64,000 nucleotides of DNA, taken from NCBI GenBank assembly GCA_002155105.1, contig MUZD01000006.1:62001-126000 (forward strand). Direction: 5' to 3'. Positions 17,285-25,636 of the stretch are shown here, one piece after another (position 1 is the stretch's first letter; the number at the start of each line of letters is the position of its first letter). This DNA comes from Sedimentibacter sp. SX930. Its GTDB lineage: Bacteria; Bacillota; Bacilli; Lactobacillales; Aerococcaceae. The position numbers were made by a program, and so were the translations under genes. Under the pieces are notes generated by a model. That model saw only the letters and a list, made by a program, of their open reading frames with translations. It was not told where the DNA came from and made no database searches.

Positions 17285-18130
17285 ATGAAGAAACTATTAT
17301 CAAAAATCTTATTCGTGGGTACAGCAGGTTTGGTTTTGGCGGCTTGCGGCGCAACAACAACTGATTCAAGTTCGGACAGTGCCTCTACAGCAACCAGCAC
17401 CGCTACGGCGGGAAACGTCTTAAAGACGATCGAAGAAAACAAACAATTGCGCATCGGGGTGGAAGGAACTTACCCGCCATTCAGCTACCATGACACAGAA
17501 ACAGGCGACTTGGTCGGTTTCGAAGTGGAAATCGCAGAAGTCATCGCTGAAGATTTGGGCGTGGAAGCTGTCTTCGTCGAAACGAAATGGGATTCCCTGA
17601 TTGCCGGATTGGACGTCAATAAATACGATATCGTCATCAACAACGTCGGCGTTACCGAAGAACGACAAGAAGCTTATGACTTCACCGATGCTTATTTCGA
17701 GTCCTACGGCCAACTTGCTGTCAGCGCAGACTCTGACATCCAAACTTTGGAAGACTACAGCGGCAAAAAATCAGCCCAATCCACTACAAGTAATTACGCA
17801 CAGAACGCTCGTGACCTTGGCGCTGAAATCGTACCTGTCGACGGCTTCAATCAAGCAGTTGAATTAATCACTTCAGGCCGCGCGGACGGAACAATCAATG
17901 ATTACATCACTTTCTTGACTTACTTTGAGGAATATCCAGATTCCACTTTGAGACTGATCGACGAAAAACTGCCTACAAATGACGAAGTCGGCATCATCCT
18001 GCAAAAAGAAAACACAGAATTCCAGACTAAACTGAATGAAATCATCGCAGCCCGCACAGAAGACGGCACTTTCAAAGCAATCTTCGAAAAATACCTAGGC
18101 GAAGACATCAGCGTCGGCGCGAACAACTAA
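17285..18130 (+). CDS. Amino-acid (probably cystine) ABC transporter substrate-binding lipoprotein
   Basis: A 281-aa solute-binding protein (SBP family 3). It has the lipobox LVLAAC near residue 20 and a Ser/Thr-rich linker, then GVEGTYPPFSYHDTETGDLVGFEVEIAEVIAEDLGVEAVFVETKWDSL split over residues about 58-105. This segment strongly resembles the cystine-binding proteins FliY/TcyJ. It captures the ligand outside the membrane for the permease and ATPase that follow. The start at 17285 has AGGAGTGAATATAA upstream. A hairpin in the 230-bp gap behind it may lower expression of the downstream genes relative to this one. Confidence 0.88.
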   Translation: MKKLLSKILFVGTAGLVLAACGATTTDSSSDSASTATSTATAGNVLKTIEENKQLRIGVEGTYPPFSYHDTETGDLVGFEVEIAEVIAEDLGVEAVFVETKWDSLIAGLDVNKYDIVINNVGVTEERQEAYDFTDAYFESYGQLAVSADSDIQTLEDYSGKKSAQSTTSNYAQNARDLGAEIVPVDGFNQAVELITSGRADGTINDYITFLTYFEEYPDSTLRLIDEKLPTNDEVGIILQKENTEFQTKLNEIIAARTEDGTFKAIFEKYLGEDISVGANN

Positions 18131-18167
18131 GAAAAGCTGAACGGGCTCGTTCCGTCTCACATATACG

Positions 18168-18211
18168 AAATCGTACCGATTGCGCAGATTAGAGCTCAAT
18201 CGGTACGATTT
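18168..18211 (+). terminator. Intercistronic hairpin between SBP and permease genes
   Basis: A perfect 15-bp stem AAATCGTACCGATTG / CAATCGGTACGATTT with a 14-nt loop and only a weak T tract. It could be a partial terminator or an RNA-stabilising stem. Confidence 0.6.
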
Positions 18212-18362
18212 ATCTGATTTATGGATGGTTAATCCTTGAAGCTAGCCATCATCGTTGGATGCGTGTTACAATTTGGTATCTCGTGAACCACTTGCGGTGA
18301 TGCTCTTTTGGACGTTGAATATTTTTTTAATTTTTAATATAAAAAGGAACGGTGAGTAAATT

Positions 18363-19031
18363 TTGCAGCATACATTATCCATAATCGAAAACGCCCTATG
18401 GCCAATTCTGGAAGCAGGATTTACCGTCACCATCCCCTTGGCGCTGATTTCCTTTGCCTTGTCCCTTGTACTGGCGGTCCTTACTGCAGTCATGCGGATT
18501 TCGAAAAGCAAGATATTAAAGGCGCTGGCTTGGTTCTACGTTTGGGTATTCCGTGGCACCCCGCTTTTGATCCAGTTGTTCATCGTCTTCTTCGGTTTGC
18601 CGAAGCTGAACATCACCTTGGATGCTTGGACCGCGGCTATTCTGACTTTTGCACTGAACAGCGGCGCCTATTCGGCCGAATCCATCCGTGGCGCAATCCT
18701 GTCCATCCCGAGAGGGCAATGGGAAGCGGCCGACTCCTTGGGCATGACGCACGGACAGGTCCTGAAAAGGATCATCTTCCCGCAGACCATCCGGATTGCC
18801 TTGCCGGCTGTCATGAATGACTTCATCTCTTTGGTGAAATCGACCTCGCTGGCATCCAGCATCACGATCATCGAAATGACGATGGTCGGGCAGCAGTTCG
18901 CTTCCGTTACCTATGAACCGCTGATTCTGTATATGGAAGTGGCTGTGATCTATCTACTTATCAGTACAGTATTGACTTGGATCCAAGGCAAATTGGAAAT
19001 CAGAACTTCCAAATATCTGAAAAAGGCGTGA
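18363..19031 (+). CDS. Amino-acid ABC transporter permease
   Basis: A 222-aa inner-membrane permease of the HisM family with about five helices. The N-terminal segment ENALWPILEAGFTVTIPLALISF and the EAA loop EAADSLGMTHGQVLKRIIFPQTIRIALP (around residue 120-147) are characteristic. TTG at 18363 is the best start, with GGTGAG six bases before it. It forms the membrane channel for the preceding binding protein and the ATPase gene four bases downstream. Confidence 0.9.
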   Translation: MQHTLSIIENALWPILEAGFTVTIPLALISFALSLVLAVLTAVMRISKSKILKALAWFYVWVFRGTPLLIQLFIVFFGLPKLNITLDAWTAAILTFALNSGAYSAESIRGAILSIPRGQWEAADSLGMTHGQVLKRIIFPQTIRIALPAVMNDFISLVKSTSLASSITIIEMTMVGQQFASVTYEPLILYMEVAVIYLLISTVLTWIQGKLEIRTSKYLKKA

Positions 19032-19035
19032 CGAC

Positions 19036-19773
19036 ATGATCGAAATCAAAAATATCCAAAAATCCTACGGTGACTTTCATGCCCTCAAGGACATCTCGTT
19101 GACTTTCAAAACCGGTGAAACGACCGTGATCGTCGGCCCATCCGGTTCGGGCAAGTCCACCCTGCTCCGCACCTTGAACCTGTTGGAAGTGCCCGAAAGC
19201 GGCATCTTGAAGAATGGCAATCTCGAGGTCGATTTCAGCTCCAAAATATCAAAAGAAACGATGATGGCAATCCGCAAAGAAACGGCGATGGTGTTCCAGA
19301 GCTTCAACCTCTTCCCGCATCTGTCGGTATTGGAAAATGTTATCGAAGGCCCGATCACGGTTCTGAAACTTTCGAAAACAGAAGCGACGGCCAGAGCCAA
19401 AAACCTGTTGACCAAAGTGGGCTTGGCCGACAAACTGGACCATTACCCGGACCAACTATCGGGCGGCCAACAGCAACGCGTGGCCATCGCGCGCGCCTTG
19501 GCAATGGAACCGGATTTCGTCCTTTTTGATGAACCCACCTCCGCCCTCGATCCCGAGTTGGAAGCGGAAGTGCTGCGCGTTTTGAAGGAACTCGCTTCCG
19601 AGAAGCTGTCCATGATCATCGTGACGCACAACCTTGACTTCGCCCGGGAAGCAGCGGACCGCATGCTCTTCCTGGAGGACGGCAAAGTCGGCTTCGACGG
19701 TCCGACCAAGGACTTCTTCGAAAGCACAACCGAGCCAAGGATTGCCCGCTTCATCAACAGCATAACGATTTAA
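19036..19773 (+). CDS. Amino-acid ABC transporter ATP-binding protein
   Basis: A 245-aa ATPase of the GlnQ/TcyC type. Walker A is GPSGSGKST near residue 36, the signature is [16 protein letters not shown] near 140, and Walker B is [14 protein letters not shown] near 160. The H-loop is VTHNLDFA. It starts four bases after the permease gene and powers uptake by this system, probably of cystine. A strong terminator follows. Confidence 0.93.
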   Translation: MIEIKNIQKSYGDFHALKDISLTFKTGETTVIVGPSGSGKSTLLRTLNLLEVPESGILKNGNLEVDFSSKISKETMMAIRKETAMVFQSFNLFPHLSVLENVIEGPITVLKLSKTEATARAKNLLTKVGLADKLDHYPDQLSGGQQQRVAIARALAMEPDFVLFDEPTSALDPELEAEVLRVLKELASEKLSMIIVTHNLDFAREAADRMLFLEDGKVGFDGPTKDFFESTTEPRIARFINSITI

Positions 19774-19825
19774 AAAGATAGACGAAACCAAAGCATCCAA
19801 GCTTTGGTCTCGCCTATCTTTTTTT
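19773..19825 (+). terminator. Terminator of the ABC operon
   Basis: Stem AAAAGATAG-GAAACCAAAGC / GCTTTGGTCTC-CTATCTTTT with a T7 run. Confidence 0.85.
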
Positions 19826-19856
19826 GTTGAGGTAATTGATACTATTGTGCTCAGTA

Positions 19857-20126
19857 TTATGCTTTGTTCTCGATTTCGATGATGGTCATGATTGCGTAAT
19901 TCGCCAAATCCATCAGCGTGTCTGTGATACTCTCGTCTTTCACTTCGGCCTCTTGCTTAATCAGTTGTTTGAAACGGTGCAGTTTATCATCCAATCGGAC
20001 GGCCGGCATTATCAGCCCGTACTCCTGGAAGCTGTCGCCAAAACTATCCCCGTAGTCTTTATTTTTTGCCGCATACAGCTGATTCAGCCTTTCGCATATT
20101 TCCCTGTGCTGCTCGACTTTCGTCAT
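19857..20126 (-). CDS. DUF1599 (nucleotide modification-associated domain 1) protein
   Basis: An 89-aa protein with the DUF1599 core: ICERLNQLYAAKNKDYGDSF near residue 10, YGLIMPAVRLDDKLHRFKQL near 36, and TDTLMDLANYAIMTIIEIE at the end. These residues resemble the MazG/dUTPase-type all-alpha nucleotide pyrophosphatase fold. The function is not established. ATG at 20126 follows GGTGGGGGAT. It is 28 bases behind the CDF transporter and probably cotranscribed. Confidence 0.8.
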   Translation of the reverse strand: MTKVEQHREICERLNQLYAAKNKDYGDSFGDSFQEYGLIMPAVRLDDKLHRFKQLIKQEAEVKDESITDTLMDLANYAIMTIIEIENKA

Positions 20127-20154
20127 ATCCCCCACCGCTTTCCTTTGTTCTTGT

Positions 20155-21078
20155 TTATTCTTTATCGAGTACCCTGCCCACATCCTCGCAACAATTATAT
20201 TCGAACTGAATCGTCAAGTGGGTCACACCGAAGCGCCCTTTCAATACCTGTTCCAACTTCTCATAGACTTCGGATAGTTCACTGACCAAAATGTCATTTT
20301 GCAGATTTACATGGGCTTCAAAAAAGAGCGCATACTCGTCCAATGCCCAAATGTGGACATGATGGATGTTTTTTATCGCATCCATCTTTTCAAGTTCCTC
20401 CGCGATTTCATCGATGTCCACCGTTTTCGGTGTTCCCTGCATCAGGATGTTCGCCGACTCTTTCAATATTTCATAGCTTTCCTTGAGGATATACAAACCA
20501 ATCAGCACCGTCAACAAAGGATCAATCCAGTAGGCATCGAAGTAATAGATGACAACTCCGCCGACCATTACCCCGACAGAGGACAAGGCATCGCTCAGAA
20601 GATGCAGGTACACCGCTCGCATATTCAAGTCAGCTTCTGAACTCTTATGCAGCAGGTATACAGCCACTGCATTGAGGACGATCCCGATGGAGGCGATTAT
20701 GATGACCAACAGTGCGTTTATTTTTTCAGGCTGAATGAATTTAAAATAAGCTTCCCTGAAAAGGAAAAGGGACATGATGATCAGTAGGGTGGCATTGATG
20801 ACCGCGGCTATGATGGTGGCTCTTCTGTAGCCGAAGGTGTTTTTCTTATCGTGTTCTTTTGCTGCCATCTTGACGGCAAACCAACTGATGACGATGGACA
20901 ATACGTCGTTAAGATTGTGGAGTGCATCGGAAAGTAGCGATAAGCTGCCGGAAAACCAGCCGCCCAAAACTTCGGCAATTGTCAGCACAATCTTCAGGAC
21001 CATGGTTATGAGCAAATTTTTTCCTTTTACGCCACCCAGACCGTCCGGATAGCTATGGGCATGGGTATGTTCTGTCAT
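20155..21078 (-). CDS. Cation diffusion facilitator (zinc/metal exporter)
   Basis: About 307 aa. A His-containing N-terminus (TEHTHAHSYPDG) precedes six membrane helices. The two zinc-site motifs of the CzcD/ZitB group are seen: SLSLLSDALHNLNDV (HxxxD type) near residue 48, and HLLSDALSSVGV near 160. A cytoplasmic C-terminal domain carries HHVHIWALD. It expels Zn(II) or related metals by proton antiport. ATG at 21078 follows AGGAGGTTTGAGTG. A GTG one codon earlier is possible. Confidence 0.9.
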   Translation of the reverse strand: MTEHTHAHSYPDGLGGVKGKNLLITMVLKIVLTIAEVLGGWFSGSLSLLSDALHNLNDVLSIVISWFAVKMAAKEHDKKNTFGYRRATIIAAVINATLLIIMSLFLFREAYFKFIQPEKINALLVIIIASIGIVLNAVAVYLLHKSSEADLNMRAVYLHLLSDALSSVGVMVGGVVIYYFDAYWIDPLLTVLIGLYILKESYEILKESANILMQGTPKTVDIDEIAEELEKMDAIKNIHHVHIWALDEYALFFEAHVNLQNDILVSELSEVYEKLEQVLKGRFGVTHLTIQFEYNCCEDVGRVLDKE

Positions 21079-21198
21079 CACTCAAACCTCCTATTGTGGA
21101 CAGCCTTTTGCATGGACAAACCAGCTTCTTCACCATAATCATACTCCATATCCTATAGAATTGAAAAATCCAAGGTACTTTTCCTGACAAGAAAGGCG

Positions 21199-21239
21199 AT
21201 GCTGTCGATGATTACAGGATTCACCATTCCGAAAATCAT
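21199..21239 (-). repeat. Remnant copy of the DUF6803-type gene tail
   Basis: Forty-one bases match 22004-22044, inside the coding region at 21976-22470, at 39 positions. They encode the C-terminal segment IFGMVNPEIIDSMA. The two copies flank the toxin-antitoxin pair as direct repeats. Confidence 0.75.
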
Positions 21240-21323
21240 CTCTAAAATATCATCGTATCATCCGAAGTGCACTTTGCGTGACTGAGTGTTATCGAGTATA
21301 ATTATTCATAAGAGGTGAGAAAA

Positions 21324-21554
21324 ATGCTAATTACAAAATCCAGGCTACAAGGAAGTTCCGTAGTTGTAACTCTGCCGTTTCACAATGGCGAAAAATTGGA
21401 ACCCAATAAAGAATATATAGTAATCTATTCACCAGATGGGACAATCACATTGGTTCCAAAAATTGATGATCCCTTTGTTTTGTCCGAAGCTGGAGCTTTT
21501 TACGAAAAAGATGAGTGGAATAATTTATCTCCTGAAGGGAGAGAACTATTCTGA
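21324..21554 (+). CDS. mazE: MazE/PemI-type antitoxin
   Basis: A 76-aa protein. The N-terminal AbrB/MazE swapped-hairpin segment MLITKSRLQGSSVVVTLP is followed by KEYIVIYSPDGTITLVPK. An acidic C-terminal tail (KDEWNNLSPEGRELF) probably wraps the toxin. ATG at 21324 follows AGAGGTGAG. Its TGA stop overlaps the toxin ATG by one base, the standard coupled order. It likely represses its own promoter and neutralises the downstream RNase. Confidence 0.85.
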   Translation: MLITKSRLQGSSVVVTLPFHNGEKLEPNKEYIVIYSPDGTITLVPKIDDPFVLSEAGAFYEKDEWNNLSPEGRELF

Positions 21555-21895
21555 TGAACGCTTCCGATAGGTACATCCCCAAGAAAGGCGATATCGTCTG
21601 GGTAAATTTTGACCCATCTTCAGGAAATGAAATCAAGAAACGTCGGCCGGGACTGGTTGTCTCAAGATACGAATTTAATCGTTCCACCTTGTTTGCGGTT
21701 ATTTGCCCCATCACTTCGACAATAAAAAACATTCCTACTCGATATACGTTGCCGAAAGAAATGGTTGTCACAGGTCAAATCGTCATTTCCCAACTCAAAT
21801 CTTTGGATTTTCACGCCAGAAAAATCGAATTTGCTGATAGATTGCCTGTTCAGGATATCGCTAAAGTCGATCAGATAATCGAATACATTTTTTAA
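21554..21895 (+). CDS. mazF: MazF/PemK-type toxin (endoribonuclease)
   Basis: A 113-aa toxin of the MazF/PemK family, which cleaves single-stranded mRNA at short sites. Seen: the N-terminal PKKGDIVWVNFDPSSGNEIKKRRPGLVVS, then VICPITST near residue 50 and a C-terminal GQIVISQLKSLD segment, all core MazF elements including the RRPGLVVS strand. It overlaps the antitoxin gene by one base and is followed by a terminator. The module sits between two copies of a neighbouring gene tail, which suggests insertion. Confidence 0.92.
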   Translation: MNASDRYIPKKGDIVWVNFDPSSGNEIKKRRPGLVVSRYEFNRSTLFAVICPITSTIKNIPTRYTLPKEMVVTGQIVISQLKSLDFHARKIEFADRLPVQDIAKVDQIIEYIF

Positions 21896-21932
21896 AATCC
21901 GCAATCACTTAACAGCTGATTGCGGATTTTTT
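21894..21932. terminator. Terminator after mazF
   Basis: Stem AAAATCCGCAATCA / TGATTGCGGATTTT followed by T residues. The A run on the other side also allows minus-strand use. Confidence 0.85.
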
Positions 21933-21975
21933 GTTGTATATACTTGTATTTGGATACAAATTAACAGGGTTATGA

Positions 21976-22470
21976 CTAATTCGTCATACCAGGCATTACG
22001 GCCATGCTGTCGATGATTTCAGGATTCACCATGCCGAAAATCATGGCAATATGGGCAACGACAAGGAAGCCGCCGACCAGCATAAAGTGGATTTTCATTT
22101 TTTCTTCATCGGTTTTATTCCGGAACAGGACACCAATTTCCATGAGTGCGATCGGCAATAGGAACAGTACGCCGCTCAAATAGAAGCCCACTGCCACAAC
22201 GTCGACCCACGTGTGCCAACCATTTGTGGTGGTCAATGGAATCACTGCGTTAAACAACAGGTAGAAGAATATTCCCGTGAAATAGAAGCCGGCAAAGATA
22301 CCGACGATTTTGTTCAAAGTCCTCAAACCACCCGATTTTACCCTGTCAAAAATAATGAAAAATTCTGAAATCGTCAGCGTCTCCGCGCAGATTACAGGGA
22401 TTGCCATAAAGATGATCAGATTCCAGGGCTGATTTGAAGCTAATAAAGACATGTAATGAGTCATGCTCAC
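21976..22470 (-). CDS. Four-helix membrane protein (DUF6803-like)
   Basis: A 164-aa membrane protein with four hydrophobic segments (near residues 16-38, 55-75, 88-112 and 130-150). Its conserved-looking features are ICAETLTISEFF in the first half and GMVNPEIIDSMAVMPGM at the C-terminus. It resembles proteins annotated DUF6803 in Lactobacillales; the function is unknown. The GTG start at 22470 has GGAGG eight bases upstream. A 41-bp copy of its tail survives beyond the neighbouring mazEF pair. Confidence 0.75.
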   Translation of the reverse strand: MSMTHYMSLLASNQPWNLIIFMAIPVICAETLTISEFFIIFDRVKSGGLRTLNKIVGIFAGFYFTGIFFYLLFNAVIPLTTTNGWHTWVDVVAVGFYLSGVLFLLPIALMEIGVLFRNKTDEEKMKIHFMLVGGFLVVAHIAMIFGMVNPEIIDSMAVMPGMTN

Positions 22471-22632
22471 TTTTGTTTCCTCCTCAAAGTAAAATAACTA
22501 AAAATTGATAGTCTTAATATACCGAATGAATGTGTAGATTAGATGGAGATTGGGCGTCTTCATATGAGCTACATAATGACCTGATATTCTGTGAATGTAG
22601 AAAAAAACAATCCGGAAAGAAGGGTTCAGATA

Positions 22633-22809
22633 ATGCAAACAATCCAATTTATCATTTCAATAGTGCTGATTTTTATCTTAGTGATGTTAGTCATAAATAC
22701 AATCCGTAAACAGGATTCTGTTTTGAGAGCAGATGTGAAACGACTGCGGTCTGAAAATGAAGCTTTGAGGAAAGAGCTTCTCAAACGCGGAATCGTTGAA
22801 TATGTCTAA
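22633..22809 (+). CDS. Small membrane-anchored coiled-coil protein
   Basis: A 58-aa protein. One membrane helix (IQFIISIVLIFILVMLVI, residues 3-20) is followed by a basic and leucine-rich helix (LRADVKRLRSENEALRKELLKRG) with heptad spacing. ATG at 22633 follows AAGAAGGGTTCAGATA. The topology resembles small PspB-like proteins, but I see no specific family evidence. It is single, with a very strong terminator right after it. Confidence 0.65.
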   Translation: MQTIQFIISIVLIFILVMLVINTIRKQDSVLRADVKRLRSENEALRKELLKRGIVEYV

Positions 22810-22856
22810 TAGCTGAAAACGGATAGCCGAAACAAACGCTGTCTATACACTATAAA

Positions 22857-22918
22857 AAACCAGCCGGAAAACGGAAGTTCGATAGACGAACTTCGTTTTC
22901 CGGCTGGTTTATTTTATT
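22857..22918. terminator. Strong bidirectional terminator
   Basis: A 25-bp near-perfect stem (AAACCAGCCGGAAAACGGAA with complement) and a 5-nt loop, then ATTTTATT. It lies between the small membrane protein gene (+) and ppnP (-). Confidence 0.85.
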
Positions 22919-22976
22919 GAAATCTGTTGATTTGCCTGCACTGTTGCTCAGTTATTAAAAAACTTGCACTTCAGAT

Positions 22977-23291
22977 TCAGTCGTTTTTGTAAGAACAGCA
23001 ATAATCCACATACTTCTCAACGATCATCTTGAAGGATGAGTTCGCCGGAACGACATAGCTTTGGCCTTTGCTGTAAAGTGTGTATTCCGCTTCACCCGGC
23101 AACATAACCGACATATCGCCACCCAAGACTTCCATGATTTCCTCTGAATCAGTGTTGAATTCGTACTCGCCTGCCAACATGAAGCCAAGTGTCTTTTTCT
23201 CTCCGCTTTCGAACAGAACCGTTCTGCTGGTCACTTTCCCATCAAAATACACATTAGCTTCCTTGATTACTGTAACATTTTTGAATTCCAT
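22977..23291 (-). CDS. ppnP: Pyrimidine/purine nucleoside phosphorylase
   Basis: A 104-aa single-domain cupin of the PpnP (YaiE, DUF1255) family, which phosphorolyses various nucleosides to base and ribose-1-phosphate. Family features seen: [39 protein letters not shown] split over residues 14-51, then [27 protein letters not shown]. Length matches the family. ATG at 23291 follows GGAGGAAATAGG. It lies 51 bases behind the DUF2200 gene on the same strand. Confidence 0.9.
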   Translation of the reverse strand: MEFKNVTVIKEANVYFDGKVTSRTVLFESGEKKTLGFMLAGEYEFNTDSEEIMEVLGGDMSVMLPGEAEYTLYSKGQSYVVPANSSFKMIVEKYVDYCCSYKND

Positions 23292-23342
23292 CCTATTTCC
23301 TCCATTAGCTTGATTATTTTATGTTTTTCTTGCACGTATAAC

Positions 23343-23693
23343 CTATTTCCTCAGTATCTTTTCCATGGCCTTCCCTTTAGCCAACTCATCGATGAGCTTA
23401 TCCAAGTAACGTATCTTCTGCATAAGTTTGTCTTCGATTTCTTCGACACGGTAACCGCAAATGACACCCGTGATAAGCGACACGTTGGGATTCAGCTGTG
23501 GTGCCTGTGCAAAAAAGGTTTCGAAATCAACTTTATTGTCCAACTGTTGCTGCAGAGTCGCCTCATCATATCCGGTCAGCCAGAAAATGATTTCATCGAC
23601 TTCTTCTTTCGTACGGCCTTTTTTCTCGACTTTCTTTATATACAAAGGATAAACGCTGGCAAACGGCATTCCAAATATTTTCGTATTTTTCAT
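23343..23693 (-). CDS. DUF2200 family protein
   Basis: A 116-aa protein with the DUF2200 pattern: [30 protein letters not shown] near the N-terminus, [14 protein letters not shown] in the middle, and [34 protein letters not shown] at the end. The family is found widely in Firmicutes and has no known activity. ATG at 23693 follows GGGAGCACCC. The longer frame upstream has no ribosome site. Confidence 0.8.
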   Translation of the reverse strand: MKNTKIFGMPFASVYPLYIKKVEKKGRTKEEVDEIIFWLTGYDEATLQQQLDNKVDFETFFAQAPQLNPNVSLITGVICGYRVEEIEDKLMQKIRYLDKLIDELAKGKAMEKILRK

Positions 23694-23790
23694 GGGTGCT
23701 CCCTTCTGAATCTTCCTGAAGCTATTCTTAGTACTTATGATTTTCATTATGCCATAAATCGCAGAAAAGCTCATCATTTATCAACAAGAA

Positions 23791-23834
23791 AAGCCGCATA
23801 AATACATCATCAAATGGATGTATTTGCGGCTTAC
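23791..23834. terminator. Terminator-like hairpin
   Basis: AAGCCGCATAAATACATC pairs with GATGTATTTGCGGCTT, with T-rich flanks. It lies beyond the end of the small membrane protein gene at 23862. Confidence 0.7.
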
Positions 23835-23861
23835 TTTCTGATATACCACTTTTGGCTTATT

Positions 23862-24185
23862 TTACGAAATGAAACCCTCACTCATAAACAGCAACATGAA
23901 GCCACTGATCAAAAAGCATAATAAAGTGACGATAATGAGCAACACAGAACGGTCTTTTTTCCTGAACAGTGCAATGACTCCCGTCACAAATCCCACAAAA
24001 ACGGCAATTATCCCCGCGATTGACAAAGAAAACAGGAGCATATCTGATAGCGTCGGCCCACCTGTTCCTGTCATGAACATAGGATAAATCAGAACGATAT
24101 ACACTGTCCAAGTTGCTATGAAAGTGACGAAAGAACCCACGGACACTTTCCCCAATTTCGTTTTTGGCAAAAATGTATATTTCAT
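23862..24185 (-). CDS. Small membrane protein, unknown
   Basis: A 107-aa protein with three hydrophobic segments, near residues 13-37, 48-72 and 80-101. The first loop contains a PMFMTGTGGPTLSD stretch. ATG at 24185 follows GGAGGCGTAGAAA. It begins 23 bases after the LysM/RCC1 gene and is probably cotranscribed with it. I do not recognise a family. It might serve as an accessory to the secreted neighbour, but this is only position. Confidence 0.7.
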   Translation of the reverse strand: MKYTFLPKTKLGKVSVGSFVTFIATWTVYIVLIYPMFMTGTGGPTLSDMLLFSLSIAGIIAVFVGFVTGVIALFRKKDRSVLLIIVTLLCFLISGFMLLFMSEGFIS

Positions 24186-24208
24186 TTTCTACGCCTCCTT
24201 CCCCCTGT

Positions 24209-25483
24209 TTAATGATGCCCGATGTTCGTCCATTCCAAAACATCATACTGTTTCCAAACGTTTTCGCCTGCCACTACGACTGTGCCGTCTTTTTTCAGTC
24301 CGAATGTATTCCCGCCTGCGGAAATGGCTATCATATCCTTCCAGCCCGACACCTCGCATTGTCCTTCTTGATTGTATCCCGTTGCGACAACCGTGCCATC
24401 CGATTTCAAGCCCACTGTATGATGAGCTCCTGCTGCCACAGCGATGATGCCCGTCCAGCCGGACACATTCCCTTTACCGTAGCTGTTGTCTCCCGCAAAC
24501 ACGACGGTCCCGTCCGACTTCAAGCCGATAGCATGCGAATCCCCTGCAGAAAGAGCCACGATATCCGTCCATCCTGAGACCGCAATTTGGTTGCGATCAT
24601 TTTTTCCCGTGGCAACAACTTTCCCATCCGATTTCAGCCCCAAGGTATACCCATTCCCAGCCGATAAAGCAACGATGTCTGTCCACTCTTGGACATTGCC
24701 TTCCCCATTGCCGTTGTCTCCGGTCGCAATGACCGTTCCGTCTGACTTCAAACCCATCGTATGGCCGATCCCGGCTGATATAGCCACAATATCTTTCCAA
24801 TCCGAAACGGCGCTTTCTCCGCTAAGATTACTCCCGGTTGCCAACACTGTGCCATCCGATTTCAAACCTACCGTGTGATAGGCTCCTGCTGATACAGAAA
24901 CAATATCCGTCCAATTTCCGACATCACCTTGCCCGGCTTCATTCCAGCCTGCAGCAACGACCTTACCATCCTTTTTCAGTCCTACCGCATATCCCCCGCC
25001 CGCAGAAAGGATTTCCTGTTGTGTAAAACTTGAGGAAAGCGGAAGCGTCAGAATCTGACCGATGTAAATCAGATTAGGATCATTGATTTGATTGGTTTTT
25101 ACAAGTTGATCAACTGTCACGCCATACCGGAGCGCGATTTCGGAGAGCGTATCCCCTGATACAACCGGATATTTCATCCCGAATGATTGCGAGGAGTCAG
25201 CAACAACAGCGGATGCTGTCGGAATGACGATTTTTTGACCCAACCGGATTAGTCTCGGCTGTACTATGTTATTAGCCGCCACAAGTTGCCGCACGGTCAC
25301 ACCGTATTCGAGAGCAATTCTGTACAAGGTATCGCCCGCTTTGACTGTATAAATGAAATTCTCTTGCGTTGCATTTTGTGATTCCACTGCAACGGTATTT
25401 GGCGATAGCATGCCGAAAAGGAACATCACCGAAAAAAACACAAAGACAGCCAATCTACGCATCCATTGCAAATAAACCCGCAT
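24209..25483 (-). CDS. Secreted LysM protein with RCC1-like beta-propeller repeats
   Basis: A 424-aa exported protein. A signal peptide covers about residues 8-33. Two LysM peptidoglycan-binding domains follow: YTVKAGDTLYRIALEYGVTV near 45-88 and YPVVSGDTLSEIALRYGVTV near 105-148. Then come seven tandem repeats of about 39 residues with the pattern W-T/K-D-I-V-A-I-S-A-G-x-x-H-T-x-G-L-K-S-D-G-T-V-x-A-T-G-x-N, an RCC1-type blade. Seven blades predict one closed propeller anchored to the cell wall. The ligand is unknown. The start at 25483 follows GAGGAGAGGGAA. Confidence 0.85.
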   Translation of the reverse strand: MRVYLQWMRRLAVFVFFSVMFLFGMLSPNTVAVESQNATQENFIYTVKAGDTLYRIALEYGVTVRQLVAANNIVQPRLIRLGQKIVIPTASAVVADSSQSFGMKYPVVSGDTLSEIALRYGVTVDQLVKTNQINDPNLIYIGQILTLPLSSSFTQQEILSAGGGYAVGLKKDGKVVAAGWNEAGQGDVGNWTDIVSVSAGAYHTVGLKSDGTVLATGSNLSGESAVSDWKDIVAISAGIGHTMGLKSDGTVIATGDNGNGEGNVQEWTDIVALSAGNGYTLGLKSDGKVVATGKNDRNQIAVSGWTDIVALSAGDSHAIGLKSDGTVVFAGDNSYGKGNVSGWTGIIAVAAGAHHTVGLKSDGTVVATGYNQEGQCEVSGWKDMIAISAGGNTFGLKKDGTVVVAGENVWKQYDVLEWTNIGHH

Positions 25484-25636
25484 TTCCCTCTCCTCATTTC
25501 CGAACTACAAGAAATGTCATTGTCGAAGCGGAAAACCCGTCAACTATAGATTTTCCGCTCAGTCAATCCTCTTCTTTACTCTTTTGAGTCATTCCTTTGA
25601 AATTATCAGAAACAACAGAGTATAGCCGCTGAATAT

